Notes: generated by a model from the letters alone, not told the origin. Shown: positions 8,193-16,742, counted from the first letter of the stretch. The stretch is 58,147 nucleotides of DNA from Actinomycetes bacterium (GCA_021793235.1 JAJYTD010000023.1:1-58147), one strand, 5' to 3'. Program-made: numbers and translations.

Positions 8193-8990
8193 TCACTCCC
8201 CCTCGTTCTGGTTCTCCGGCGCCATGTCGGCGATGTTCTCCGGCATGCCATCGTCCTTGGAGCGGGTGTCGGTGAGCTCGGCGTGGATGATCAGTCGGTG
8301 CGTGTTGTTCAGCTTCGGCGCACACGTGGTGAGGGTCAGCAGGCGGCGTTGCGGATCGTCGTTGTTCTCCGGGTCGAACGGGTCGGGGTCGACCACCTCC
8401 ACCTGGTCGGGGGTGACCGTCGATTCCTCCACGACTTCATAGGTGTAGAAGTTGTCCTTGTCCTCCAGGACGATCTCATCGCCCTTCCCCAGCAGGTCGA
8501 GGTCCCAGAAGATGCCGGGGCTCCGGTGGCCCGCGACGGCGTAGTTGCCCGGTTGCCCGGCCTCGGCCGCATCGCCGCCGCTGACATCGTCGTCGCCGTA
8601 GTGGCCCGGGCTGTACTTGATGTCCTCTTGTGAAACCCCGTTGACGACGACCCAGTCGAGGTCGAGGTCGGGGATGTACATCCGGCTGTTGGCCGTTCCC
8701 GGCAGCGGCTCGGAATCGGGCCCCTTGGCCTCCTGCTCCGCCCACTGGTCGTTGAGCCCCTGCGCGAGTTCCGTCTGCTCGCGGTTGGTCTCGGCCTGCT
8801 TGCCGTACACCTCGTAGAGGGCGAAGAACAGCATGATGAGGCCCGCCGTGAACAGCAGTTCGCCGAAAGCGCGGATAATGCCGCGGACGATGTCACCGGC
8901 AGAGAGTCCCCGCTTCGCGGGTCCCCTGCGCCGACCGCGCGCGCCTCGGCGACCTCCTTGGTACGACTGCTGTTCACTTGTGGAAACCAT
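8193..8990 (-). CDS. Class E sortase
   Basis: A 265-aa membrane transpeptidase that cuts LPxTG/LAxTG-type sorting signals and joins surface proteins to the cell wall. It has a basic, disordered N-terminus, one membrane span (GELLFTAGLIMLFFALYEV) and then the sortase barrel. The catalytic His is in YAVAGHRSPG, the Cys in LLTLTTCAP and the Arg in THRLIIHAEL, so the triad is intact. ATG 8990 (MVSTSEQQSYQGG) fits other sortase starts; longer frames upstream have no signal. It forms a two-gene unit with the small membrane gene at 8018. No LPxTG/LAxTG substrate gene is visible in this window. Confidence 0.93.
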   Translation of the reverse strand: MVSTSEQQSYQGGRRGARGRRRGPAKRGLSAGDIVRGIIRAFGELLFTAGLIMLFFALYEVYGKQAETNREQTELAQGLNDQWAEQEAKGPDSEPLPGTANSRMYIPDLDLDWVVVNGVSQEDIKYSPGHYGDDDVSGGDAAEAGQPGNYAVAGHRSPGIFWDLDLLGKGDEIVLEDKDNFYTYEVVEESTVTPDQVEVVDPDPFDPENNDDPQRRLLTLTTCAPKLNNTHRLIIHAELTDTRSKDDGMPENIADMAPENQNEGE

Positions 8991-9209
8991 GTGACCTACC
9001 CGTGGTTGCGAAAACCCGCCACACCGGACCCGTGAGCACCGTGGAACACGGACATGGAATATGGACTCCGGGACGTGGCTGCGCCAGGACGATGCCACAG
9101 CGTATCGCGATCGCTATGCCCGCACACCGCGCATTGCGGATCGCTCGGCATCCGCCGCGCTTTTCCGGCACCCCTGTCTTCGGCGCATATGCTTTCGGCG
9201 CACATGGGG

Positions 9210-9240
9210 CCGGGGCCGGGCTGGATGCGCCCGGCCCCGG
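9210..9240. terminator. 12-bp hairpin in the 367-base gap between DUF3039 and sortase
   Basis: CCGGGGCCGGGC (9210-9221) pairs perfectly with 9229-9240 around TGGATGC. It lies about 120 bases downstream of the DUF3039 stop on the minus strand and upstream of the sortase. It probably ends the DUF3039 transcript. I see nothing else in the gap 8991-9357. Confidence 0.55.
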
Positions 9241-9357
9241 ACGAGGGTGACCGTCTCCTTTGCGGCGGGGACGAAAACCGCGGACCCGGTAGCGCCCGTA
9301 GCCGGCAGAACAGCGCCGAGCGAAGAAACCGGCGCCCAGACCAGGAGCAGGGCCGGG

Positions 9358-9606
9358 CTAGCGCGTCATCTCCTCGTAGATCTCCTTGCACTCCGGGCAG
9401 ACCGGGAACTTCTTGGGGTCGCGGTTGGGGACCCACACCTTGCCGCACAGGGCGATCACCGGGCTGCCGGTGACGGCACTCTCGGTGATCTTGTCCTTCT
9501 GTACGTAGTGCGCGAACCGCTCACGGTCGCCGTCATCATGCGAAATGTCCGGCCGAGTCTGTGTCTCGCTATCCGGAAGGACTTTGTTGACAACTTCCAT
9601 CGACAT
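9358..9606 (-). CDS. DUF3039 zinc-ribbon-like protein
   Basis: An 82-aa protein of a conserved actinobacterial family. The diagnostic block is RFAHYVQKDKITESAVTG, then ALCGKVWVP, then FPVCPECKEIYEEM. The Cys in ALCG and the CPEC pair look like metal ligands. ATG 9606 lies 11 bases after a strong AGGAGG-type ribosome site on the minus strand; ATG 9600 is also possible. The role is unknown. It is a single gene downstream of yqgE, separated by 53 bases. Confidence 0.9.
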   Translation of the reverse strand: MSMEVVNKVLPDSETQTRPDISHDDGDRERFAHYVQKDKITESAVTGSPVIALCGKVWVPNRDPKKFPVCPECKEIYEEMTR

Positions 9607-9659
9607 CGTGCCCTCACACCTCCTACATCCCATTCCACGTTATCGGCAGCACGTCGCTC

Positions 9660-10244
9660 TCAGTTCAGCGTCGGGTCGTCGGGCAGAGTCGATACCAAGG
9701 CGAGATCCCCGCCCTGCCTGCGCAGCACACGGGACCAGAGCGAATCCGGTGACTCGGAGAAGACATCGTCGGCGGTCGCCGGGAGGACGTACCAGGCGCC
9801 CTCGTCGATCTCACCGCTGAGCTGGCCCTCGCTCCACCCCGCATACCCCGCGAAGACCCGGAAACGGCCGAGCGCGGGACCGAGGATCTCCGGCGGGGTG
9901 TCCAGATCGACCACGCCCAGCCGCGAGAGCGGCGAGCCCGACCTCAGGTTCTCCATCGGCTTCCAGCCCAGCGGGGCGTGGTTGCCTGCGGGGACGCCCA
10001 GCGCGAGGCCCGCACCCGTGCCCACGGGCCCGCCGGCGAACATCACCGCCGGGTCACTGACGTAGTCGCTCCAGTCCTTCAGTACGTCATCGACCCGCAG
10101 ATCCGAAGGGCGGTTCACGATCACACCGAGCGTCCCGTCCGCGCCGTCGTCATCGATCACGAACACGACGGCCCGACGGAAGTTGGGGTCGTCCAGTAGC
10201 GGTGCCGCCACCAAGAGGCTTCCGGTCAGCGTCGGTTGATCCAT
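9660..10244 (-). CDS. YqgE/AlgH (UPF0301) family protein
   Basis: A 194-aa protein starting MDQPTLTGSLLVAAPLLDDP, the family's characteristic N-terminus. It continues with FRRAVVFVIDDDGADGTLGVIVNRPS, MFAGGPVG, and later FAGYAGWSEGQLSGEIDEGAWY, all hallmark blocks. The length is typical. The biochemical function is not settled in the literature I know; the family was linked to alginate regulation in Pseudomonas. ATG 10244 is the clear start. It lies 52 bases downstream of the malic enzyme gene on the same strand and may be read with it. Confidence 0.93.
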   Translation of the reverse strand: MDQPTLTGSLLVAAPLLDDPNFRRAVVFVIDDDGADGTLGVIVNRPSDLRVDDVLKDWSDYVSDPAVMFAGGPVGTGAGLALGVPAGNHAPLGWKPMENLRSGSPLSRLGVVDLDTPPEILGPALGRFRVFAGYAGWSEGQLSGEIDEGAWYVLPATADDVFSESPDSLWSRVLRRQGGDLALVSTLPDDPTLN

Positions 10245-10296
10245 GTCCCAACCTTTACCCGACGTACGCGTCGCACACCTCTCGGCGGAAGCCCGC

Positions 10297-11697
10297 CTAT
10301 TCTGGCCGCCCCCGCAGTGCCGTATCGCGGACGGCCGAGGCCACCTGCTGCGAGAGATCGGTGTGGAACACGCTCGGGATGATGTAGTGCGGACCGAGTT
10401 CGTCATCGGTGACGACATCGGCGAGGGCCTCGGCAGCGGCCACCATCATGTCGGAGTCGACGTGGCGGCTCTGCGCGTCGAGCAGACCGCGGAAGACGCC
10501 GGGGAACACCAGCACGTTGTTGATCTGGTTCGGATAGTCGCTGCGCCCGGTGGCCACAACGGCGGCGTGCAGGTGGGCGACCTCCGGGTCGACCTCGGGT
10601 TCAGGATTGGCCAGCGCGAAGATGATCGAGTCATCGTTCATCTCGGCGATGTCCTCGCCGCTGAGGATGTTCGGCGCAGAGACCCCGATGAACACGTCGG
10701 CGCCGCTCACCGCACCCTTGAGGTCGCCGCAGTACGCCGCGGGGTTGGTGTTGTCGGCGATCCACCGCAGGTTCGGATCGAGATCGTCCCGGTCCGAGTG
10801 CACCGCGCCGTGGACGTCGCAGACGATGACGTCCTTGGCGCCGGCGTGCATGAGCAGCTTGAGGATGGCGGTCCCGGCCGCACCTGCGCCGGACATGGTG
10901 ATGCGCACCTCGCTGAGCTCCTTGCCGACCACGCGCAGCGCGTTCTTCAGCGCGGCGAGCACCACAATGGCGGTGCCGTGCTGGTCGTCGTGGAAGACCG
11001 GGATGTCGAGCAGCTCGCGCAGCCGGGCTTCGATCTCGAAGCAGCGGGGAGCGGAGATGTCCTCCAGGTTGATCCCGCCGAAGCCGGGCGCGAGGACCTG
11101 GACGGTGCGGACGATCTCGTCCGCGTCCTGGGTGTCCAGGGCGATCGGCCAGGCGTCGATGTCGGCGAAGCGTTTGAACAGGGCCGCTTTTCCCTCCATG
11201 ACGGGCATCGCGGCTTCGGGGCCGATGTTGCCCAGGCCCAGGACCGCCGAGCCGTCGGTGACGACGGCGACACTGTTGCGCTTGATGGTGAGGCGGCGGG
11301 CGTCGTCGCGGTTGGCCGCGATGGCCTGGGAGACACGGGCGACACCGGGTGTGTAGGCCATCGACAGCTCGTCTCGGTTGCGCAGCGAAACCTTCGACTT
11401 CATCTCGATCTTGCCGCCGAGGTGCATCAGGAAGGTGCGGTCGCTGACCTTGTGCACGTGGACGCCTTCGACGGCACCCAGAGCGTCGACGATGGTCTGC
11501 GCATGGTCGGTGTCGCGCGCCGCGCATGTGACGTCGATACGGATCCGCTCGTGGCCGGCGGAGGCCACGTCGAGGGCCGTGATGACACCGCCTACGTGCT
11601 CGACGGCGTTGGTCAGGCTGCCGACCGCGCTGCCGTGCCCGTCGTCGAGTTCCAAACGAATCGTGATGGAGTAGGAGACACTGGGAAGGGTGGCCAC
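10297..11697 (-). CDS. NAD(P)-dependent malic enzyme with N-terminal ACT domain
   Basis: A 466-aa oxidative decarboxylase of malate to pyruvate, linking the TCA cycle with pyruvate metabolism. Residues 1-80 look like an ACT regulatory domain (SYSITIRLELDDGHGSAVGS, then IRIDVTCAARDTDH). The malic enzyme core follows: LSMAYTPGVARV, VVTDGSAVLGLGNIGP, IPVFHDDQHGTA, a dinucleotide fold SGAGAAGTAI and NPEPEVDP. GTG 11697 is chosen because GAGGAG stands 6 bases upstream and the ACT domain begins at once. An amino-acid or other effector probably binds the ACT domain (inference). The promoter and a 26-base palindrome upstream are listed separately. Confidence 0.92.
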   Translation of the reverse strand: MATLPSVSYSITIRLELDDGHGSAVGSLTNAVEHVGGVITALDVASAGHERIRIDVTCAARDTDHAQTIVDALGAVEGVHVHKVSDRTFLMHLGGKIEMKSKVSLRNRDELSMAYTPGVARVSQAIAANRDDARRLTIKRNSVAVVTDGSAVLGLGNIGPEAAMPVMEGKAALFKRFADIDAWPIALDTQDADEIVRTVQVLAPGFGGINLEDISAPRCFEIEARLRELLDIPVFHDDQHGTAIVVLAALKNALRVVGKELSEVRITMSGAGAAGTAILKLLMHAGAKDVIVCDVHGAVHSDRDDLDPNLRWIADNTNPAAYCGDLKGAVSGADVFIGVSAPNILSGEDIAEMNDDSIIFALANPEPEVDPEVAHLHAAVVATGRSDYPNQINNVLVFPGVFRGLLDAQSRHVDSDMMVAAAEALADVVTDDELGPHYIIPSVFHTDLSQQVASAVRDTALRGRPE

Positions 11698-11810
11698 GTA
11701 AAGCTCCTCAAATCTCACGGATCTACCGCGCTCGTCCACGGGCCGGTGCTTCTCACCCGCACGGCGCCGCTTGCCCGCGGCGCTCGCATCGCCGATGCCC
11801 AGGCGCATGA

Positions 11811-11875
11811 ATCATAGTGCCACCGGCGGCGGACTCCCCATGCCCTGAGGTGCTGTGATCCCGACGTCACAGCAC
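11811..11875 (-). promoter_or_regulatory. Malic-enzyme promoter -10 with upstream 9-8-9 palindrome
   Basis: In the 445-base gap 11698-12142, the minus strand carries TATGAT (11816-11811), a near-consensus -10 that stands out in this GC-rich DNA, 114 bases before the GTG. Upstream at 11850-11875 is the perfect inverted repeat GTGCTGTGA-N8-TCACAGCAC. Its centre falls near -58 from the expected start site, a position typical of activator sites. The regulator is unknown. I see no gene in the rest of the gap. Confidence 0.5.
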
Positions 11876-12142
11876 TGGGCGCGGCCCGGCCGAGGAAGGG
11901 GGCGGCCCGACGTCGGCAGGCTCCGGCCCGACCAGGCCATCGCCCGCACCGCCACCCGCGCCGCAGGCCGCGGAGGTCGCCGCCGCATATGTCATGGGAC
12001 TTTTCCCGGGGCCGGCCCTCCCGTCCGCCCCTACCCGGGGACAGGCGCGGTCACGGCACCGGCGCTACACCGACGGGTGGGGCGGGACGGGGGTGGGAGC
12101 GCCGGCGGCCGCAGCCGCACGCGCCCCCAGCGGTGCCGCACT

Positions 12143-13075
12143 CTAGAACAAGGCGGAGGTCAGGGCACGGCGCGCCTTGGCGACACGGGGGTCGCCCGCG
12201 GGCAGCACCTCGAACAGCAGCAGGAGGTGCTTGCGCGCCCGGTCGCGGTCGTCTTCCCGGGTGCGGCGGACCGTGCCGATCATGCGGTCGAAGGCGTCCT
12301 CGAACTTGCCGCCGTACATGTCGATGTCGGCCACACGCGCCTGGGACTCGACATCGTCGGGGTTCTCCGCGGCCGCCTGCCGAGCCGCGGCCGCGTCGAG
12401 TTCACGCACGCGCACAATGAGGCGGACCTGCGCCAGCTTCTGTCGGGCGGCCTCGTTCTTGGGGTCGTTCTCCAGAGCCTTGGCATAGATCGCTTCGGCC
12501 GCGGCGAAGTCACCGTTGTCGATCGCCTCCTGGGCTTCGGCGTCCACCGGGTCCTGCTCCTGCTGCTCCTCGGGAGGAGGGCCGTCCGGGCCCAGACCGG
12601 AGTAGTCCTGGGGCAGCACGCCCTGCTGACGCAGCCCGTCGAAGACCTGGGAGAGCCAGTCGCGCAGTTGCTCCTGTGTGGCCGGACCGGCCGGGCCGGG
12701 CACGACCTGGCCGCCGATGACCATGACGACCGTGGGCACCGCCTGGACACGCAGCGCCTGGGCGAGCTGCGGGCTGGCCTGCACGTCGATCTTGGCGAGG
12801 CCCCACTGTCCGCCGGCGTCGATGGCGAGCCGGTCCAGTGCGCTTTCCACCTGCGATGACTGATCGGAGTGCGACTGGAGTACCGCGAGGACGACGGGCG
12901 TGTTCAGCGAACGTTCGAGTACCTCCTGTTGGAAGTTCTGCTCACTGACGTCGATGGCGTAGGGATTGGCTGTACCGGATGACTCCTCGGCCTGCCGCTT
13001 GGCCTCGCGATCCAAGGCCGCCTTGCGAGCTCCGAGGTCGACCGCGCTCTGCATGGAGTAGTCCGAAGGCTGCAT
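12143..13075 (-). CDS. Thioredoxin-fold/TPR protein, YbbN (CnoX)-like co-chaperone
   Basis: A 310-aa protein. Residues about 40-150 form a thioredoxin fold (TPVVLAVLQSHSDQSSQVE..., GGQWGLAKIDVQASPQLAQALRVQAVPTVVMVIGGQ). At the active-site position SHSDQSSQ stands in place of CxxC, so it cannot act as a redox thioredoxin. A TPR-like helical region follows (DNGDFAAAEAIYAKALENDP..., EDAFDRMIGTVRRTREDD). This is the architecture of YbbN/CnoX, which holds client proteins for the DnaK and GroEL systems. ATG 13075 is used; ATG 13093 in the same frame is a possible longer start. It stands alone between icmA and malic enzyme. Confidence 0.88.
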   Translation of the reverse strand: MQPSDYSMQSAVDLGARKAALDREAKRQAEESSGTANPYAIDVSEQNFQQEVLERSLNTPVVLAVLQSHSDQSSQVESALDRLAIDAGGQWGLAKIDVQASPQLAQALRVQAVPTVVMVIGGQVVPGPAGPATQEQLRDWLSQVFDGLRQQGVLPQDYSGLGPDGPPPEEQQEQDPVDAEAQEAIDNGDFAAAEAIYAKALENDPKNEAARQKLAQVRLIVRVRELDAAAARQAAAENPDDVESQARVADIDMYGGKFEDAFDRMIGTVRRTREDDRDRARKHLLLLFEVLPAGDPRVAKARRALTSALF

Positions 13076-13254
13076 GTCTCCATCCTGCCCCATACCGCGC
13101 GAGCACAGTGAACGTTGGCGGATGTACGCGAGGGGCCGCGTGCCTGCGGCGCGGTACTCTCCCGCCGGCACGGGCATCCGCGGACGGGGCATCCGGTATC
13201 GGCGGGGCCGATCGTGCTGCCCTGTCGCGGATGTCGCCGCGAGCAACTACAAGG

Positions 13255-14958
13255 TCAGAACCGCGGGTCCTCCGTGTAGGTGCCGAACTCCGCGCCCATC
13301 GTCTGGCAGATCTCCCCGAGTGTCGCCTCGGCACGGGCCGCGTCCAGGATCACCGGGATGAGGTTGCCGCTGTCGGGTCGGCGCACCGCGTCCAGCAGCC
13401 GGGCCAGGGCGGCGTCGACCGCGGCCTGGTCGCGCCGGGCACGGCGGTCGGTGAGGGCCCGTTTCTGCTCGCGCTCTACCTCGTGGCTGATCCGTAGGAT
13501 CTCCAGCTCACCGGAGACGGTACCGGTGTGGCAGTTGACGCCGACGATGCGTTTCTCGCCCTTCTCCAGGGCCTGCTGGTACTGGAAGGCCGAATCGGCG
13601 ATCTCGGAGCTGAACCAGCCGCTTTCGATGCCTGCGAGGATGCCCGAGGTCATCGGGCCGATGGCGTGCTCGGCGGCGTCTCCGCCGCCCATGTGCAGGA
13701 TCCGCTCGAAAATGCGCTCCGCCTCGGCCTCCATCCGGTCGGTGAGGGCTTCGACATAGTAGGAGCCGCCGAGCGGGTCGGCGACGTTGACGACCCCGGT
13801 CTCCTCCATCAGCACCTGCTGGGTGCGCAGCGCGATCTCTGCGGCCTGCTCTGTGGGCAGCGCGAGGGTTTCGTCCAGGGCGTTGGTGTGCAGCGAGTTG
13901 GTGCCGCCCAGTACGGCGGACAGCGCCTCGACCGCGGTACGCACCACGTTGTTGTAGGGCTGCTGGGCGGTGAGCGAGACGCCCGCGGTCTGCGTGTGGA
14001 ACCGCAGCCACTGCGCCTTCTCTGTGGTCGCTCCGTAGCGGTCGCGCATCCAGCGGGCCCAGATCCTGCGGGCGGCGCGGAACTTGGCGATCTCCTCGAA
14101 GAAGTCGATGTGGGCGTCGAAGAAGAACGAGAGCCCGGGAGCGAACCGGTCGATGTCCAGTCCGCGCGACAGCCCGAGTTCGACGTAGCCGAACCCGTCG
14201 GCCAGGGTGAACGCCAGCTCCTGGACGGCCGTGGCCCCGGCTTCGCGGATGTGGTACCCGGATACCGACAGCGGTTTGAACGCGGGTATGTGCTCCGCGC
14301 AGTACTCCATGAGGTCGCCGATGAGGCGCAGGTGCGGTTCGGGGGGGTACAGCCACTCCTTCTGGGCGATGTACTCCTTGAAGATGTCGGTCTGCAGGGT
14401 GCCGTTGAGGGTGCCGATGTCGGCGCCCTGGCGTTCGGCGGCGGCGAGATACATGCAGAACACGGGGATCGCGGGGCCGCTGATGGTCATCGACGTGGTG
14501 GTGTCGCCCAGCGGGATGCCGTCGAAGAGGACGTCCATGTCGGCCGCGGAGTCCACGGCCACACCGCAGTGCCCGACCTCGCCGAGCGCGTGCGGGGCGT
14601 CGGAGTCGTAGCCCATGAGTGTCGGCATGTCGAACGCCACCGAGAGGCCGCCGCCCCCGGATTCGAGGATCATCTTGTAGCGTTCATTGGTCTGGACGGC
14701 GTTGCCGAATCCGGCGAACTGCCGGATGGTCCAGGGGCGTCCCCGGTATCCGGTGGGGTAGAGGCCGCGGGTGAAGGGGAACTCGCCCGGCCAGCCGATG
14801 CGTTCGAACCCGGGCGCTTCGGCGCCTTCCGGCGGGCCGTACGCGGGCTCGACCTGCTGTCCGGAGAGCGTGCTGAAATCGGCGTCCCGCTTCCGCGCGG
14901 CATCGTAGCGCGCCTGCCAACGGGAGCGCCCCGCCTCGATGTCCTCAGTCGTCGCCAT
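13255..14958 (-). CDS. icmA: B12-dependent acyl-CoA mutase large subunit, isobutyryl-CoA mutase type
   Basis: A 567-aa TIM-barrel mutase subunit without the C-terminal cobalamin domain, so it needs a separate B12-binding small subunit, which is not in this window. Family blocks: RPWTIRQFAGFGNA, SVAFDMPTLMGYDSD, TTTSMTISGPA, TLNGTLQTDIFKEYIAQKEW, LSVSGYHIREAGA and QPYNNVVRTA. Substrate-deciding residues: Phe81 and Gln199 stand where methylmalonyl-CoA mutases have Tyr and Arg. Phe/Gln is the isobutyryl-CoA mutase pair, and the numbering is one off from Streptomyces IcmA (F80/Q198, from memory). It therefore most likely interconverts isobutyryl-CoA and butyryl-CoA. MarR, MeaB, thiolase and epimerase genes lie just upstream. 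ATG 14958. Confidence 0.85.
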   Translation of the reverse strand: MATTEDIEAGRSRWQARYDAARKRDADFSTLSGQQVEPAYGPPEGAEAPGFERIGWPGEFPFTRGLYPTGYRGRPWTIRQFAGFGNAVQTNERYKMILESGGGGLSVAFDMPTLMGYDSDAPHALGEVGHCGVAVDSAADMDVLFDGIPLGDTTTSMTISGPAIPVFCMYLAAAERQGADIGTLNGTLQTDIFKEYIAQKEWLYPPEPHLRLIGDLMEYCAEHIPAFKPLSVSGYHIREAGATAVQELAFTLADGFGYVELGLSRGLDIDRFAPGLSFFFDAHIDFFEEIAKFRAARRIWARWMRDRYGATTEKAQWLRFHTQTAGVSLTAQQPYNNVVRTAVEALSAVLGGTNSLHTNALDETLALPTEQAAEIALRTQQVLMEETGVVNVADPLGGSYYVEALTDRMEAEAERIFERILHMGGGDAAEHAIGPMTSGILAGIESGWFSSEIADSAFQYQQALEKGEKRIVGVNCHTGTVSGELEILRISHEVEREQKRALTDRRARRDQAAVDAALARLLDAVRRPDSGNLIPVILDAARAEATLGEICQTMGAEFGTYTEDPRF

Positions 14959-14976
14959 TCTTCTGATAGTAGGACT

Positions 14977-14992
14977 TCCAACTAAAATTGGA
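14977..14992. promoter_or_regulatory. Candidate MarR operator upstream of icmA
   Basis: TCCAACTAAAATTGGA at 14977-14992 is an inverted repeat TCCAA-N6-TTGGA in a strikingly AT-rich patch. It lies 18 bases upstream of the icmA start and just after the MarR stop codon (15025). Position, symmetry and size fit a MarR-family site overlapping a promoter. The assignment is inferred. Confidence 0.45.
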
Positions 14993-15024
14993 TAGGGGTG
15001 CCAGGGCGGGACCGGGCACGGCGG

Positions 15025-15576
15025 TCAGGTCCGATCGGCGGGGGCGTCGCCCTCTCCGCTCTTCGGGTCCGGGTCGGGGAAGTCCCCGAAGCTCACCCGG
15101 AGCCTGGTGAACACCGTGTGCACCGCCCAGAGCTCCTCCTCCGTGTAGCAGCCCAGCCCGAAGTCCATGGCTGTCAGATCCCGTGTGGCCTTCTCGACCA
15201 CCTCGCGGCCCGCATCGGTGATCTCGGCGAGCGTTCCCCGACCGTCTCTGGGATTGGGCCTGCGGCACACCAGACCCTGCCGTTCAAGCCGGTCGATGGT
15301 GTTGGTGACACTGGTGGGGTGCACCATGAGCCGCTCGCCGATCTTGCCCAGCGGCAGCGCCCCCGTGGAACTGAACGTGAGCAGGACCAGCGCCTCATAG
15401 CGGGCGAAGGTCAGTTCATAGGGCTTGAGCGTGCTGTCGAGCCGGTCGATCAGAATCTGCTGCGCCCTCATGATCGACGTGACCGCGGCCATCGCGGGGT
15501 TGGCACCCCAGCGCCGGGCCCAGTTCTCATGAGCGCGCTCGATCGGGTCGAACGGAAGGTTCAGCGGGTTTCCCAC
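15025..15576 (-). CDS. MarR-family transcriptional regulator
   Basis: A 183-aa winged-helix protein. Core: SIMRAQQILIDRLDSTLKPYELTFARYEALVLL, then the recognition region KIGERLMVHPTSVTNTIDRLERQGLV, and the wing RRPNPRDGRGTLAEITDAGREVV. MarR proteins usually repress genes and are released by small ligands. The gene lies directly upstream of icmA on the same strand with a palindrome in between, so control of icmA and of itself is likely; acyl-CoA or carboxylate ligands are a guess. GTG 15576 (VGNPLNLPFDPIERA) is preferred over ORF starts further upstream, because relatives I remember begin MGNPLNLPFDP. Confidence 0.9.
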   Translation of the reverse strand: MGNPLNLPFDPIERAHENWARRWGANPAMAAVTSIMRAQQILIDRLDSTLKPYELTFARYEALVLLTFSSTGALPLGKIGERLMVHPTSVTNTIDRLERQGLVCRRPNPRDGRGTLAEITDAGREVVEKATRDLTAMDFGLGCYTEEELWAVHTVFTRLRVSFGDFPDPDPKSGEGDAPADRT

Positions 15577-15673
15577 ACCGCCACTGTAGCGACCTCCCGA
15601 CACCCCCACCCACCTCCTCTATGACCGGCTCGGATATTGCCGACCACTCCGGCCCCGCACACACCCGTCCAGG

Positions 15674-16633
15674 TCATTTCGGGGCCGACCGGTCCAGCGC
15701 GCGAAGCAGCCTGTCGGCCGCGGTGTAGGGGTCGATGCGGGCGGCGGCGACATCGCCGGCCAGCGCATCGAGGTCGGCATGGCCGTGAACGGTCCCCATC
15801 CGGTCCCGAAGCGCACCGACCACGATCGCCTCGACCTCCTGGCGGGCGCGCGCGTGCCGACGGCTGTCAAGACCCCCGGATCCGCGCAGGTAGGAGCCGT
15901 GCTGATCGATCCGCTCCAGCAATTCGCCGACACCTTCGCCCTTGGCCGCGACGGTGCTCACGACCGGCGGCTTCCACTCCTCTGGGCCCCGGTCCACCTG
16001 GGCGACCATCTGGCGCAGCTCGCGCGCAGCGGTACGGGCCCCCTCCCGATCAGCCTTGTTCACCACGAGGATGTCGGCTATCTCCAGTACCCCGGCCTTG
16101 GCCGCCTGGACGCTGTCGCCCATTCCCGGAGCGCAGAGCACCACTGTGGTATCGGCGTGCCCGGCGATGTCGACCTCGGCCTGGCCGACCCCCACCGTCT
16201 CCACCAGCACCGTGTCGAATCCGGCCGCGTCCAGCACGCGCAGGGCGTGCGGCGCCGCCCAGGAGAGCCCGCCCAGGTGCCCCCGGCTGGCCATGGACCG
16301 GATGAACACCCCGCTGTCGGTGGCGTGCTCCTGCATCCGCACCCGGTCGCCGAGCAGCGCACCGCCGGAGAAGGGAGACGACGGGTCGACCGCGAGGACC
16401 GCGACACTGCTCCCCCGGTCGCGCAGCACCCTCACCAGTGCGCTGGTGGAGGTGGACTTGCCCACACCGGGCGAGCCGGTGAGACCCACGACCCGCGCCC
16501 GGCCGGTATGTGCCGCCAGCCCCGCCATGATCTCCCGCAACTGCGGTGCGGTGTTCTCCACCAGGGAGATCGCGCGCGCTACGGCGCGCCGGTCGCCGCG
16601 CGGCACGCGGTCGACGAGTTCGCCGACGTCCAT
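15674..16633 (-). CDS. meaB: MeaB/ArgK-family GTPase, acyl-CoA mutase chaperone
   Basis: A 319-aa SIMIBI-class G protein that protects and reloads adenosylcobalamin in acyl-CoA mutases. Motifs: P-loop GLTGSPGVGKST, switch region LAVDPSSPFSGGALLGDRVRM, ETVGVGQAEVDIAGHAD, and the guanine-specificity NKAD in LVVNKADREG. Length and order are typical. ATG 16633 (MDVGELVDRVPRGDRRA) is the start; the longer open frame upstream is a GC artefact. It lies between the thiolase and MarR/icmA genes, so the natural client is the icmA product. Mutations in the human counterpart MMAA cause methylmalonic aciduria (family knowledge). Confidence 0.94.
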   Translation of the reverse strand: MDVGELVDRVPRGDRRAVARAISLVENTAPQLREIMAGLAAHTGRARVVGLTGSPGVGKSTSTSALVRVLRDRGSSVAVLAVDPSSPFSGGALLGDRVRMQEHATDSGVFIRSMASRGHLGGLSWAAPHALRVLDAAGFDTVLVETVGVGQAEVDIAGHADTTVVLCAPGMGDSVQAAKAGVLEIADILVVNKADREGARTAARELRQMVAQVDRGPEEWKPPVVSTVAAKGEGVGELLERIDQHGSYLRGSGGLDSRRHARARQEVEAIVVGALRDRMGTVHGHADLDALAGDVAAARIDPYTAADRLLRALDRSAPK

Positions 16634-16742
16634 GAGACTCCTCGACGCTGAAGGGCCTGGTCTGCCGAGTACCGCCGCACCCGGTCGCCCGGAACAGGGC
16701 GGCGCCGCCGCGAAGGTCCGCGGCGCCGTGCCCGCGTCCGGC

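Noticed and set aside
10243-11817. 524-codon + strand frame opposite malic enzyme
   Set aside because: Antisense to a clear conserved enzyme with all motifs; amino acid make-up (Val/Gly/Asp/His repeats) is typical of a shadow.
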